Below are positions 54,399 through 62,447 of a stretch of 64,000 bases of DNA, piece by piece; position 1 is the first letter of the stretch; each line of letters opens with the position of its first letter. Origin of the DNA: Hyphomonas sediminis (lineage in GTDB: Bacteria > Pseudomonadota > Alphaproteobacteria > Caulobacterales > Hyphomonadaceae). The stretch covers positions 682,001-746,000 of the forward strand of contig NZ_JAIEZP010000001.1 in assembly GCF_019679475.1 (NCBI RefSeq), written 5' to 3'. Position numbers and translations under genes: made by a program. Under the pieces are notes generated by a model. That model was given only the letters and a program-made list of their open reading frames with translations, was not told the DNA's origin and did not search any database.

Positions 54399-55028
54399 AT
54401 GAAACCGTTTACCCGTCTCGATGGAACCGCCGCCCCGCTGATGGACAAGGGCAAGCCCATGTCCAATGTCGACACCGACATGATCATCCCCAAACAGTTC
54501 CTGAAGACGACGGAACGGACAGGGCTGGCCAAAGGCCTGTTCTATGAGCTGAAAACGCGGGCGGACGGCTCAGAAGACCCCAATTTCGTGCTCAATCAGC
54601 CGCAATACGCCAAGGCCAGCATCCTGATTGCGGGCGATAATTTCGGTTGCGGTTCCTCGCGCGAGCACGCGCCCTGGGCGCTGGCCGATCAGGGCATCAC
54701 CTGCATCATCGCGCCATCCTTCGCCGACATCTTCCACAACAACTGCTATAAGAACGGCATCCTTCCGGTGCGCCTGCCGGTTGAGGTTTGCGAGAAGCTC
54801 GCCGCTGAAGCAGGCGGATCGAACCATGTTTTCTCGGTGGATCTGGAAGGCCAGACGGTGACAACACCGGCCGGCGAGGTCTTCAGCTTTGAGGTCGATC
54901 CTGGTCGCAAGTCGAATCTGATTGCGGGCCTGGACGAGATCGGCGCCTCGCTTACGGCGGCTGCGGAAATTGACCGTTTTGAAGACCAGCGCCGCATGGC
55001 CACGCCTTGGCTGGTACCGGTACACTAA
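54399..55028 (+). CDS. leuD: 3-isopropylmalate dehydratase small subunit
   Basis: Swivelling domain partner of LeuC. The 209-residue protein starts MKPFTRLDGTAAPLMDKGKP and contains NVDTDMIIPKQFLKTTER, DNFGCGSSREHAPWAL and FADIFHNNCYKNGILPVRLP, all typical of LeuD. It is 11 bp downstream of the glyoxalase gene and 4 kb from leuC. Confidence 0.96.
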   Translation: MKPFTRLDGTAAPLMDKGKPMSNVDTDMIIPKQFLKTTERTGLAKGLFYELKTRADGSEDPNFVLNQPQYAKASILIAGDNFGCGSSREHAPWALADQGITCIIAPSFADIFHNNCYKNGILPVRLPVEVCEKLAAEAGGSNHVFSVDLEGQTVTTPAGEVFSFEVDPGRKSNLIAGLDEIGASLTAAAEIDRFEDQRRMATPWLVPVH

Positions 55029-55139
55029 ATCCGAACGCTCTGCCCGTCATCGGAATGATTTATCGATATTCGAGTTGCAGGCTTAGGGTCTGAGTGTATT
55101 AGTATGGCCATCAACTAATGCGCGACTTGGAGATCTTTG

Positions 55140-55460
55140 ATGGCGATCGGAATGAAACTTGGTGTTGTTGGTTTGCTCTCAGCTGGAGCACTTGTGGCAT
55201 GCGCGAGCAACACGTCAGGTACAACGGCACTGAACGGCGCTGACAAGATCACTGCGTCCATGGAAGGACAGACCGCGCCGGATGGCAGCATCGTGAAATG
55301 CCGCTCCATGCAGGTCACAGGCAGCCGCTTTCCGGCAAAGGATTGCAAGTCTGAGTTGGCCTGGAAGGAGTTCGATCGACTGATGGCGGAGAACGCAAAG
55401 AATGAAACGGATAAGTTTCAGCGTCTGAATACCGGCTGTTCCACGACGGGTACCTGCTGA
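55140..55460 (+). CDS. Small hypothetical lipoprotein
   Basis: The 106-residue product has a signal peptide and lipobox LVACAS at about residue 20. The body is short and includes a cysteine-containing run (IVKCRSMQVTGSRFPAKDCK) and a C-terminal CSTTGTC, giving four further cysteines that could form two disulphides. I recognise no family beyond a similarity to small DUF-type periplasmic proteins. GGAG lies seven bases before ATG 55140. It is inserted between leuD and leuB. Confidence 0.65.
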   Translation: MAIGMKLGVVGLLSAGALVACASNTSGTTALNGADKITASMEGQTAPDGSIVKCRSMQVTGSRFPAKDCKSELAWKEFDRLMAENAKNETDKFQRLNTGCSTTGTC

Positions 55461-55559
55461 GCGCTTCCCTGAGGCGGGAAAGAGCAAAGGCTGTCATCGC
55501 ATTGGCGCTGAAACTGTCTCTGGCGGGTCTTTCTTGAACCACAAATAGGGACTACAGGC

Positions 55560-55588
55560 GGAGCGTCGGGCGTTTGTCCCGGCGCTCC
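55560..55588 (+). terminator. GC-rich hairpin between the small lipoprotein and leuB
   Basis: GGAGCGTCGGG (55560-55570) pairs with CCCGGCGCTCC (55578-55588) with one wobble. The downstream TTCAGC is a poor T-tract, so this could be a terminator or a leader structure of leuB. Confidence 0.4.
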
Positions 55589-55613
55589 TTCAGCTATGTT
55601 TTGAGCAAATTCT

Positions 55614-56666
55614 ATGAAACAGACACTCCTTCTTCTCCCTGGTGATGGCATCGGCCCCGAAGTCATCGCCGAGACGCGCCGGATTGCCCAGGCGCTTGTC
55701 CCGGATATTCACATTGAGGAAGGTCTGATCGGCGGCGCGAGCTTCGATGCCCACGGAACGCCCTTGACGGAGGAAACGCTGGAGCGCGCGCGCCATTCCC
55801 ATGCCGTGCTCATGGGTGCTGTTGGTGGCCCGAAATGGAACTCGGCTGCTCGCGACAAGCGCCCGGAGGCTGGCCTCCTTGCGCTTCGCAAAGGCCTGGA
55901 TGTTTTCGCAAACCTCCGCCCGGCTTTCTGCTTCCCGGCGCTGGTCGATGCGTCCAGCCTGAAGAAGGACAAGATTGAAGGTCTCGACCTGATGATTGTC
56001 CGGGAGCTGACGGGCGGGGTCTATTTCGGTCAGCCACGCGGCATTGACGAGCAGGGCGGCCTGCGTCGCGGCTATGACACGGCAATCTATACCCATCCGG
56101 AAGTTGAGCGCGTCGCGCGTGTTGCTTTCGATATTGCGCGCGGGCGTGATGGACGTGTCTGTTCGGTTGAGAAATCGAATGTGATGGAGTCGGGGCTTTT
56201 CTGGCGTCAGGAAGTTACCCTGGCTCATGCTGAACTTGGCGGCGGCGTGGAACTGACCCACATGTATGCCGACGCCTGCGCTATGGAACTCGTCCGTGCG
56301 CCCAAACAGTTCGACGTAATCCTCGCCGACAATCTGTTCGGTGACCTCCTTTCGGACGCGGCCGCGATGCTCACAGGTTCAATCGGCATGCTGCCGTCTG
56401 CCTCGCTCGGCGTGCCGGGCGTGCCGGGTCTGTATGAGCCGGTCCACGGCTCTGCGCCCGACATTGCCGGCAAAGGCATCGCCAATCCCTGCGCAGCGAT
56501 TCTTTCTTTGGAAATGGCGCTGCGCTGGTCGCTGGGCAAAGAGAAAGCCGCAGATGCGCTGTTCGCCGCCGTCGGCAAGGCGCTCGATCGCGGTGCCCGC
56601 ACGCGAGATCTCGGCGGCGAGCTGACCACACGCCAGATGGCCGATGCCGTGCTTGCTGCGCTGTAG
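55614..56666 (+). CDS. leuB: 3-isopropylmalate dehydrogenase
   Basis: NAD-dependent oxidative decarboxylation of 3-isopropylmalate. The 350-residue protein starts MKQTLLLLPGDGIGPEVIAE and has GAVGGPKWN, the substrate-binding RELTGGVYFGQPRG and the cofactor region ITEPVHGSAPDIAGKGIANP-like (LYEPVHGSAPDIAGKGIANP). Length and motifs are standard. It completes leuC/leuD/leuB, but the three are not adjacent. Confidence 0.97.
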   Translation: MKQTLLLLPGDGIGPEVIAETRRIAQALVPDIHIEEGLIGGASFDAHGTPLTEETLERARHSHAVLMGAVGGPKWNSAARDKRPEAGLLALRKGLDVFANLRPAFCFPALVDASSLKKDKIEGLDLMIVRELTGGVYFGQPRGIDEQGGLRRGYDTAIYTHPEVERVARVAFDIARGRDGRVCSVEKSNVMESGLFWRQEVTLAHAELGGGVELTHMYADACAMELVRAPKQFDVILADNLFGDLLSDAAAMLTGSIGMLPSASLGVPGVPGLYEPVHGSAPDIAGKGIANPCAAILSLEMALRWSLGKEKAADALFAAVGKALDRGARTRDLGGELTTRQMADAVLAAL

Positions 56667-56744
56667 CCGCCAAAGCCTCCATTTGGACAATTCTTCCGCC
56701 TTGTGACATCCTCCGCTCAAAAAGAAGAGCGGAGGAAACGAGGG

Positions 56745-57935
56745 ATGTCTTATGCTGCCGGAAGGTTGATCCACGACGCCGATAGTCACCTGATGGAAAT
56801 GACGGATTGTCTCGATCCGTATTTCGAGGCGCGCCTGCTAACGCGTTTTCATGATCTGCCGGCCTACAAGCGGAAACATTCCGACGCACATTGGATGAAT
56901 GAGGAGCGCGCCCGGCATGAAGATGCAGCCTATCGGGCGGCGGCAGGCGAGGCGGTGCTCCTCAAGAAGAATTACGAAGCGCTCGGATCGTTTCGCGCGT
57001 CGGACCGTCCCGAAGTGATGAACCGGCTCGGCTTTGCGAGCCAACTTGTCTTCACCACATTCTGCCTCGGCAACTTCGGCCTCGACCAGTCTGATGACAC
57101 GGAGCTCTGCTATGCGGCGGCCGATGCACACAACCGGCTGATGACCGATTTCTGCTCGGTCGACCGGCGCTTGCTGCCTGTGGCCTATGTCCCGCTGGAG
57201 CATTTTCAGAGGGCGGAAGAAACAGCGCGCCTTGCCATTCGCCTCGGCGCCAAGGCAATCATGGTTCCCTCGCTTTGCCCGCAAAAGCACTCGCCCAGCC
57301 ATATCGGCCTTGATCCGGTCTGGCGCGCTGCGGAAGAGGCAGGGCTTCCGATCCTCTTTCATGTTGGCGGCGAAGAGAAGCTGAACGCGGCCTACAAGGA
57401 AAATGGCCTGCCGCCGGTTCCGGACTTCCACGGCGGAGACGACAATTTCACGTCGGTTTCCTACATGCCAATTCCGAACGCTGCGATGCAGACGATTGCG
57501 ACGCTGATCTTCGATGGCGTATTCGACCGGTTTCCGAAACTGAAGTGGGGCGCGATCGAGCTTGGGGCGTCCTGGGTGCCGGGATGGATGCGGTCTATGG
57601 ATTCGGCGGCTCATGCCTTCCGCCGCAATGAGGACCGGCTGCAGAAACTCTCGGATAAGCCCTCTGAAATCGTAAAGCGCAGTTTCCGGGCAGCGCCCTA
57701 TCCGCATGAAGATGCCGGCTGGATCATCCGTAATGCGGGGGATGAGATCTGTCTCTTCTCGTCGGATTATCCGCATGTCGAAGGGGGCCGGAACCCGATC
57801 AAGCGGTTCGATGAAACGCTCGCGGGCTGTACCCCATCGCAGGTCTCCGGCTTCTATTCGGAGAACTTTATCGACCTGATGGGAGAGGGCCTGGCAGCTG
57901 ATCTGCGCAGGCCGGTGCTGAAGGCGAGCGCCTAG
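56745..57935 (+). CDS. Amidohydrolase family protein
   Basis: Amidohydrolase-2-type metal-dependent hydrolase with a TIM-barrel fold. The 396-residue protein starts MSYAAGRLIHDADSHLMEMT, where the DADSH segment gives the first metal-binding Asp and His. It has FHVGGEE (second His) near residue 205 and SSDYPHVEGG with a further Asp and His. GGAGGAAACGAGGG precedes ATG 56745. Substrate is unknown; relatives act on diverse aromatic or decarboxylase substrates. The stop TAG shares CTAG with the convergent gene. Confidence 0.87.
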   Translation: MSYAAGRLIHDADSHLMEMTDCLDPYFEARLLTRFHDLPAYKRKHSDAHWMNEERARHEDAAYRAAAGEAVLLKKNYEALGSFRASDRPEVMNRLGFASQLVFTTFCLGNFGLDQSDDTELCYAAADAHNRLMTDFCSVDRRLLPVAYVPLEHFQRAEETARLAIRLGAKAIMVPSLCPQKHSPSHIGLDPVWRAAEEAGLPILFHVGGEEKLNAAYKENGLPPVPDFHGGDDNFTSVSYMPIPNAAMQTIATLIFDGVFDRFPKLKWGAIELGASWVPGWMRSMDSAAHAFRRNEDRLQKLSDKPSEIVKRSFRAAPYPHEDAGWIIRNAGDEICLFSSDYPHVEGGRNPIKRFDETLAGCTPSQVSGFYSENFIDLMGEGLAADLRRPVLKASA

Positions 57936-58303
57936 CTGTAGTCCGCGATCCGGCAGAGCAGGGGGCCGCGGAACTCGAAGAAGCTTGCGCCGCGTACCTT
58001 GACCGACTGGCCGGCCTTCACGCCGGTCGGCAGATCGACCGCCGCGCGGCCTTCAAACTCGATCTCGGCGGCGGCCTTGCCTGCCCCGGAGATGAGATTG
58101 ATCAAGCGTTGCCGGCGATACGAGAAGGCATTGCCGGACACTTCGGCCACCTGGCGCATCATGTCCTTGCCCTCAAGGCGCATGGATTGGCCAGTATTGG
58201 AGATGTTCTCGAACACCACGTCATCGGTCACATGGGCGAGCATGGCATCGATATCGCGCTCATTATAAGCGGCAATATATCTGCGGATGATCTCGTCGAG
58301 CAT
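57932..58303 (-). CDS. SnoaL/NTF2-like nuclear transport factor 2 family protein
   Basis: The 123-residue protein begins MLDEIIRRYIAAYNERDIDA, the typical helix-turn of SnoaL-like proteins (YNERD). It has a cone-shaped alpha+beta fold signature with MLAHVTDDVVFENISN and the middle strand AAAEIEFEGRAAV. Members are polyketide cyclases, isomerases or simply ligand-binding proteins; no function is assigned here. ATG 58303 is used. It converges on the amidohydrolase, the two stops being formed by the same CTAG. Confidence 0.85.
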   Translation of the reverse strand: MLDEIIRRYIAAYNERDIDAMLAHVTDDVVFENISNTGQSMRLEGKDMMRQVAEVSGNAFSYRRQRLINLISGAGKAAAEIEFEGRAAVDLPTGVKAGQSVKVRGASFFEFRGPLLCRIADYS

Positions 58304-58428
58304 GGGAAGGCCCCCGCCTTGTTGTGTGCGTCGCGAGTCCTGCCCGACGCAGGGGAATTGCACAACCCGCTTTAAGTGAGCGGTCAGATGCGCCATATAG
58401 CCCCCGAACCTAACCAGAGGAGAGTATC

Positions 58429-59469
58429 ATGGGCACACGCATCGCGGTTGTCGGCGCCACAGGTAATGTCGGGCGGGAACTCCTCAACATTCTGGACGAG
58501 CGCCTCTTCCCCGCCGACGAAGTGTTCGCCGTCGCCTCTCGCCGCTCCATCGGCAAGGAAGTCTCCTATGGGGACCGCACGCTGAAATGCCACGATCTCG
58601 AACAGTTCGACTTCAGCAAGGTCGATGTGGTGCTGATGTCGGCAGGCGGCTCTGTCTCCAAGGTCTGGTCACCGAAGATCGCCAAGGCCGGCGCCATCGT
58701 CATCGACAACTCTTCCCAGTGGCGGATGGACCCTGATGTGCCGCTCGTCGTTCCGGAAGTGAACGCTGACGCGGTGATGGACTACAAGAAGAAGGGCATC
58801 ATCGCGAACCCGAACTGCTCGACGGCCCAGCTCGTCGTGGCGCTGAAGCCGATCCATGACGCGGTTGGCATCAAGCGCGTGGTTGTCTCGACCTATCAGT
58901 CGGTCTCCGGCAAGGGCAAGGACGCGATGGACGAGCTGTGGAACCAGACGCGCGGCGTGTTCGTGAATGACGAGCCGGCCCCGGAAGTCTTCCCGAAGGA
59001 AATCGCCTTCAACCTGATCCCGCAGATCGACGTGTTCATGGATGATGGCTTCACCAAGGAAGAGTGGAAGATGACGGTCGAGACGAAAAAGATCGTCGAC
59101 CCGTCGATCGAGCTGGTGGCGACCTGTGTGCGCGTGCCGGTGTTCGTGGGCCACTCCGAAGCGGTGAATATCGAAACCAACGCTCCGATGAGCGCCGACG
59201 AATGCCGCGCCCTGTTGCGCGAAAGCCCCGGTCTGATGGTCGTCGATGACCCCAAGGAAGAGCTCTACATCACGCCGAAGGAATGCGTTGGCGAGTGGGC
59301 AACCTATATCAGCCGCATCCGCAAGGACCCGACCGTGGCCAACGGCCTCGCCTTCTGGTGCGTCTCCGACAATCTGCGCAAAGGCGCTGCGCTCAACGCG
59401 GTCCAGATTGCTGAGGAGCTGCTTAATCGCGGCGTTATCAAGCCGGAAACGGAAGCAGCGAAAGCCTGA
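58429..59469 (+). CDS. asd: Aspartate-semialdehyde dehydrogenase
   Basis: Second step of the aspartate pathway, reducing aspartyl phosphate; it feeds lysine/diaminopimelate, threonine and methionine. The 346-residue protein has GATGNVGRELL at the NADP site, the nucleophilic Cys130 (NPNCST) and SQWRMDPDVPLVVPEVN. A conserved YQSVSGKGKDAMDEL follows. The start is preceded by AGAGGAGAG. It is followed by a strong bidirectional terminator. Confidence 0.96.
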   Translation: MGTRIAVVGATGNVGRELLNILDERLFPADEVFAVASRRSIGKEVSYGDRTLKCHDLEQFDFSKVDVVLMSAGGSVSKVWSPKIAKAGAIVIDNSSQWRMDPDVPLVVPEVNADAVMDYKKKGIIANPNCSTAQLVVALKPIHDAVGIKRVVVSTYQSVSGKGKDAMDELWNQTRGVFVNDEPAPEVFPKEIAFNLIPQIDVFMDDGFTKEEWKMTVETKKIVDPSIELVATCVRVPVFVGHSEAVNIETNAPMSADECRALLRESPGLMVVDDPKEELYITPKECVGEWATYISRIRKDPTVANGLAFWCVSDNLRKGAALNAVQIAEELLNRGVIKPETEAAKA

Positions 59470-59493
59470 TCTTTCCAGGCAGCCAAAGTCTCG

Positions 59494-59520
59494 AAACCCC
59501 GGCCTTCGCGCCGGGGTTTT
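59494..59520. terminator. Terminator of asd
   Basis: AAACCCCGGC (59494-59503) pairs with GCCGGGGTTT (59510-59519), 6-nt loop, followed by TT. It can serve both asd and the converging deacylase gene. Confidence 0.85.
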
Positions 59521-59525
59521 GCGTT

Positions 59526-60023
59526 TCAGAGCTCTGAAAAATCCACGATTTCAAACGTATGGCCGGTTGCTTCGACAAACTTCCGGAAATCGGCCTGGCT
59601 GATGGCGGTGGTGCCGGTGTTCGTCATCGGGTGAAAGTTCACAATGTCGGCAGCGGCCAGAACGCTGTCGACCAGGAAGCGGACGCGGGCAGGGTGGTCG
59701 TTCATCAGGGAGAAGGCCGTGACCGAGCCGGGCGTCACGCCTAGCACCTCTGTCATCAGCTCCGGCGTGCCGAAGGAGAGGCGGCGGGTGCCGATTCTCC
59801 GGTGAAGCTGGTTCAGTTTCAGTGAATTGTGCGCCTCGGCAGCGATCAGCACGAGCAGGCCATCGGCGTCCTTCAGGAACAGGTTCTTGGTGTGGGCGCC
59901 CGGCATATCAGCCTTCAGCGCGGAGGACTGTTCCACGGTGAACATCGCCTCATGCCAGGTGGTGGAATGGGCGATGTCGAGGCTGTCGAGATAGGCGAAC
60001 AGGTCTTCAGGGCTTGCAGGCAT
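59526..60023 (-). CDS. YbaK/ProXp-ala-type aminoacyl-tRNA deacylase
   Basis: Editing domain that hydrolyses mischarged Pro-tRNA species (for example Ala-tRNA-Pro). The 165-residue protein begins MPASPEDLFAYLDSLDIAHS and has HTKNLFLKDADGLLVLIAAE and GTPELMTEVLGVTPGSVTAF, which match ProXp-ala (PrdX). The terminal NTGTTAISQADFRKFV is also typical. ATG 60023 was chosen over an upstream TTG; AAAGG precedes it. It is monocistronic. Confidence 0.88.
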   Translation of the reverse strand: MPASPEDLFAYLDSLDIAHSTTWHEAMFTVEQSSALKADMPGAHTKNLFLKDADGLLVLIAAEAHNSLKLNQLHRRIGTRRLSFGTPELMTEVLGVTPGSVTAFSLMNDHPARVRFLVDSVLAAADIVNFHPMTNTGTTAISQADFRKFVEATGHTFEIVDFSEL

Positions 60024-60085
60024 GGCGCCCTTTGGGGCAGGACTTTGCCTTGCCGTCAAGCAGCCAGGAAGCGGAAACTCAGCCC

Positions 60086-60820
60086 ATGCGCCTTGAATGT
60101 TATAAGATTTACGATGTCGCCCCTGAAATCGTGCCGGGCCGCTCAGACCGGGAATGGATGGATGCCTTCACCGATCGCCACCCCTATCGCTGCCTGCCGC
60201 TGACGATGGCGAACTCTACGGGCTGGGAAATCCTCTGCCCGATGGACATCAAGATAAAATGGAATGGCGGGCCGCGGAATGAAGACATTCAGCTTCTGAC
60301 GACGGGCGATCCGAACGCCATTGCGAGCTTTGCCGATGCGCATTTCATGCGCGGCATCGTCACCTTCCATACCGGCCATCTGTTTCGCACGCCGCCGGGC
60401 TGGGGCGTGTGGGTGACCGGGCCGCCCAACTGGCCGAAAGACGGGATCGCGCCGCTGACGGGCCTGGTGGAGACCGACTGGCTGCCCTTTCCCTTCACCA
60501 TGAACTGGCAGATGACCCGGCCGGGCGAAGTGGTCTTCCGAAAGGGGGAACCCTTTGCTTTCATTACACTTATGGAACATAAGCGGCTGGAAGAGATCAC
60601 CCCCGAGCGCAAGCTGCTAAGGTCAAACCCCGAGCTGGTGAAGGAATATGAAGGCTGGCGCGAGAGCCGCGCGGACTTCAACACACGCCTCAAATCGGGC
60701 GAAGAAAACGCCATGAAGGCGCGCTGGCAGCGCCACTATATGCGGGGCGAGAAGCCCGATGGCGAGAAGGCCGACGCCCACCAGACCAAGCGCCGCCTGA
60801 AGCCCCCGAAGGACTTGTAA
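60086..60820 (+). CDS. DUF6065 family protein
   Basis: The 244-residue protein begins MRLECYKIYDVAPEIVPGRS and matches the DUF6065 pattern: CLPLTMANSTGWEILCPMDI, FHTGHLFRTPPGWGVWVTGP, PPNWPKDG and TDWLPFPFTMNWQMTRPG. The domain is of unknown function, frequently found in alphaproteobacterial genomes, and apparently cytosolic. The C-terminus (ADAHQTKRRLKPPKDL) is basic. It converges on hisE. Confidence 0.8.
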   Translation: MRLECYKIYDVAPEIVPGRSDREWMDAFTDRHPYRCLPLTMANSTGWEILCPMDIKIKWNGGPRNEDIQLLTTGDPNAIASFADAHFMRGIVTFHTGHLFRTPPGWGVWVTGPPNWPKDGIAPLTGLVETDWLPFPFTMNWQMTRPGEVVFRKGEPFAFITLMEHKRLEEITPERKLLRSNPELVKEYEGWRESRADFNTRLKSGEENAMKARWQRHYMRGEKPDGEKADAHQTKRRLKPPKDL

Positions 60821-60831
60821 GGTGTTGGAGA

Positions 60832-60862
60832 GGCGCCCGCCTATCCCGTGGATAAGGGCGCC
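60832..60862 (+). repeat. Nested hairpin downstream of the DUF6065 gene
   Basis: GGCGCCC (60832-60838) pairs with GGGCGCC (60856-60862) and TATCC pairs with GGATA inside. An A-rich stretch (60863-60892) follows on the plus strand, so this is not a clean terminator in that direction. Confidence 0.5.
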
Positions 60863-60864
60863 GA

Positions 60865-60934
60865 AAAACTCCAAAAAAGCTCTAAAAAAAACTCCAACCG
60901 CAGGGCCGAAAACTCCAACGCCGTTGGAGTTTTT
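60865..60934 (-). terminator. hisE terminator and GTTGGAGTTTT repeat array
   Basis: AAAACTCCAAC (60909-60919) pairs perfectly with GTTGGAGTTTT (60923-60933) around GCC, giving an 11-bp stem ending right at the hisE stop and usable on both strands. Two further copies of TTGGAGTTTT lie beyond it on the minus strand (60883-60898 and 60865-60873). Confidence 0.8.
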
Positions 60935-61296
60935 CAGCTTCCGGACGGGCGCGCAGCCTTCTCCGCGATGCCGGAGGTGCCCTGGCGCTTTTCGAGGGCG
61001 GCGGCGACCGCGTCGAGCGCGACCCCGCGCGCGCGGAGCGCGACGAAGATGTGATAGAGCACATCGGCCGCTTCACTCGCCACCCGCTCATCACTCTCGG
61101 CGCGGACGGCCTGGGCGAGCTCTCCGCCTTCTTCGGCGACCTTGGCGGCGGCCGCGTCCGGGCCTTTGGCGAGCAGCTTGGCCGTCCAGCTGGAGGCAGC
61201 GTCGCCCTCAAGGGCGCGCGCGTCGATGGTTTCGGCAAGATGCGTCAGGGCAGCGGCAAGGCGCGCAGGCGAGGCGAGGGGGGCTTTGGCGGTCAT
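60934..61296 (-). CDS. hisE: Phosphoribosyl-ATP pyrophosphatase
   Basis: Second step of histidine synthesis, hydrolysing phosphoribosyl-ATP to the monophosphate. The 120-residue protein starts MTAKAPLASPARLAAALTHL and has the MazG-like metal site EEGGELAQAVRAE and SEAADVLYHIFVALRARGV. C-terminal residues after 108 are unassigned. hisF lies 1.2 kb away with a crotonase gene on the opposite strand between, so the usual hisFE pairing is broken. Confidence 0.93.
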   Translation of the reverse strand: MTAKAPLASPARLAAALTHLAETIDARALEGDAASSWTAKLLAKGPDAAAAKVAEEGGELAQAVRAESDERVASEAADVLYHIFVALRARGVALDAVAAALEKRQGTSGIAEKAARPSGS

Positions 61297-61360
61297 GGCC
61301 TTGCTTTAACGCCATCGGGCCGACGCGAGAAGAGGCGGCGTTGCGGCCCCTCACCCCCAA

Positions 61361-61390
61361 CCCCCTCTCCCCGCAAGCGGGGCGAGGGGG
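61361..61390. repeat. CCCCCTCTCCCCGC inverted repeat (small intergenic element)
   Basis: CCCCCTCTCCCCGC (61361-61374) and GCGGGGCGAGGGGG (61377-61390) pair at 13 of 14 positions. Flanking TCACCCCCAACC makes this resemble a palindromic repeat widespread between proteobacterial genes. Confidence 0.6.
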
Positions 61391-61467
61391 CTTTGACGCG
61401 GCGGGCACGCTTGACGTCCGCAGCGGAAGGGCGCCAGCTTGGCGGCAAAGTTCCGGAGGAAGCCAAG

Positions 61468-62277
61468 ATGAAAGACCGCGTTTCGATTACCATGCTGGAA
61501 GACGGCGTTGCCGATGTGCGCCTGATCCGCACCGACAAGATGAACGCCCTCGACAGCGCGATGTTTGCCGGCATTGCCGAAGCGATCGACACGCTGAAGG
61601 CCACCAAGGGCCTGCGCGTTGTGGTGCTCTCTGGCGAGGGGCGCGCCTTCTGCGCCGGGCTCGACCTTTCAAACTTTGCCGCCAGCGAGGAGAAGAAGCC
61701 GGGGCAGGGGAGCGTGACTTCCAATCTGGGCGACCGCAGCCACGGCATTGCCAACCTGGCGCAATATGTGGCCTGGGGCTGGCGCGAGCTGCCGGTGCCG
61801 GTGATTGCGGCGGCGCATGGCGTGGCGTTTGGCGGCGGCTTCCAGATCCTTTCGGGCGCTGACATCCGCATCATCCATCCGGAAACGCGCTGCGCGGTGA
61901 TGGAAATGAAATGGGGCCTGGTGCCGGATATGGCGGGTTTCCCGCTGTGGCGCGGAAATGTGCGCGATGATGTGCTCCGTGAGCTGACTTACACGAACCG
62001 CGAGTTCAAGGGGAAGGAAGCCCATGAGATGGGCTTTGCGACCAAGGTTTCCGATACGCCGCTGGAAGATGCGCTGTGGTTGGCCAAGCTGATGGCGAGC
62101 AAGCATCCTGCCGCGATGAAAGGCGCCAAGCGCCTGCTGAACGCCATGGCCGACAGCACGGACGCCGAGCTGCTGCAGATGGAAAGCGACGAGCAGGCCA
62201 AAGTGATCCGTACACCCAACCAGATGGAAGCGGTGATGGCGGAAATGCAGAAGCGCAAGCCGGTGTTTTCGGAGTAA
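61468..62277 (+). CDS. Crotonase/enoyl-CoA hydratase family protein
   Basis: The 269-residue protein has the crotonase fold, with oxyanion-hole segments SGEGRAFCAGLDLSNF and AHGVAFGGGFQIL and a C-terminal helical part. A typical catalytic Glu pair is not obvious: around the second segment it reads ALVPDMAGF-like MKWGLVPDMAGFPLWR, as in family members annotated as crotonase/enoyl-CoA hydratase of unknown specificity. ATG 61468 follows GGAGGAAG. It sits between hisE and hisF on the other strand. Confidence 0.85.
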   Translation: MKDRVSITMLEDGVADVRLIRTDKMNALDSAMFAGIAEAIDTLKATKGLRVVVLSGEGRAFCAGLDLSNFAASEEKKPGQGSVTSNLGDRSHGIANLAQYVAWGWRELPVPVIAAAHGVAFGGGFQILSGADIRIIHPETRCAVMEMKWGLVPDMAGFPLWRGNVRDDVLRELTYTNREFKGKEAHEMGFATKVSDTPLEDALWLAKLMASKHPAAMKGAKRLLNAMADSTDAELLQMESDEQAKVIRTPNQMEAVMAEMQKRKPVFSE

Positions 62278-62300
62278 TTTCCCGCGCTTTACTGCACCAA

Positions 62301-62431
62301 AGTTTCGTCACGCTCGATGGCCGCCAGGCCATCTGAGCGCCCATCTCCTGACAGCGCCTCAACTTACGCTGGGTGAGTTCAGGAGATGGGCACTCAGATG
62401 CGCTTTCGCGCATCGAGTGTGACGAGAAACT
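62301..62431. repeat. 131-bp nested inverted repeat (cruciform-type element)
   Basis: Outer arms 62301-62319 and 62411-62431 and inner arms 62330-62351 and 62379-62400 pair nearly perfectly (inner arms 21 of 22). Each arm has its own small hairpin: ATGGCC/GGCCAT (62317-62332) and GATGCGC/GCGCATC (62397-62414). The apex (62352-62378) contains CAGCG/CGCTG. It fills the gap between the crotonase and hisF stops, and no gene fits here. Confidence 0.75.
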
Positions 62432-62447
62432 GAAGGCTGAACTTGTT

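Noticed and set aside
60847..60855. CGTGGATAA, an 8-of-9 DnaA-box match
   Set aside because: It is isolated, far from the origin candidate, and forms part of a hairpin after the DUF6065 gene.
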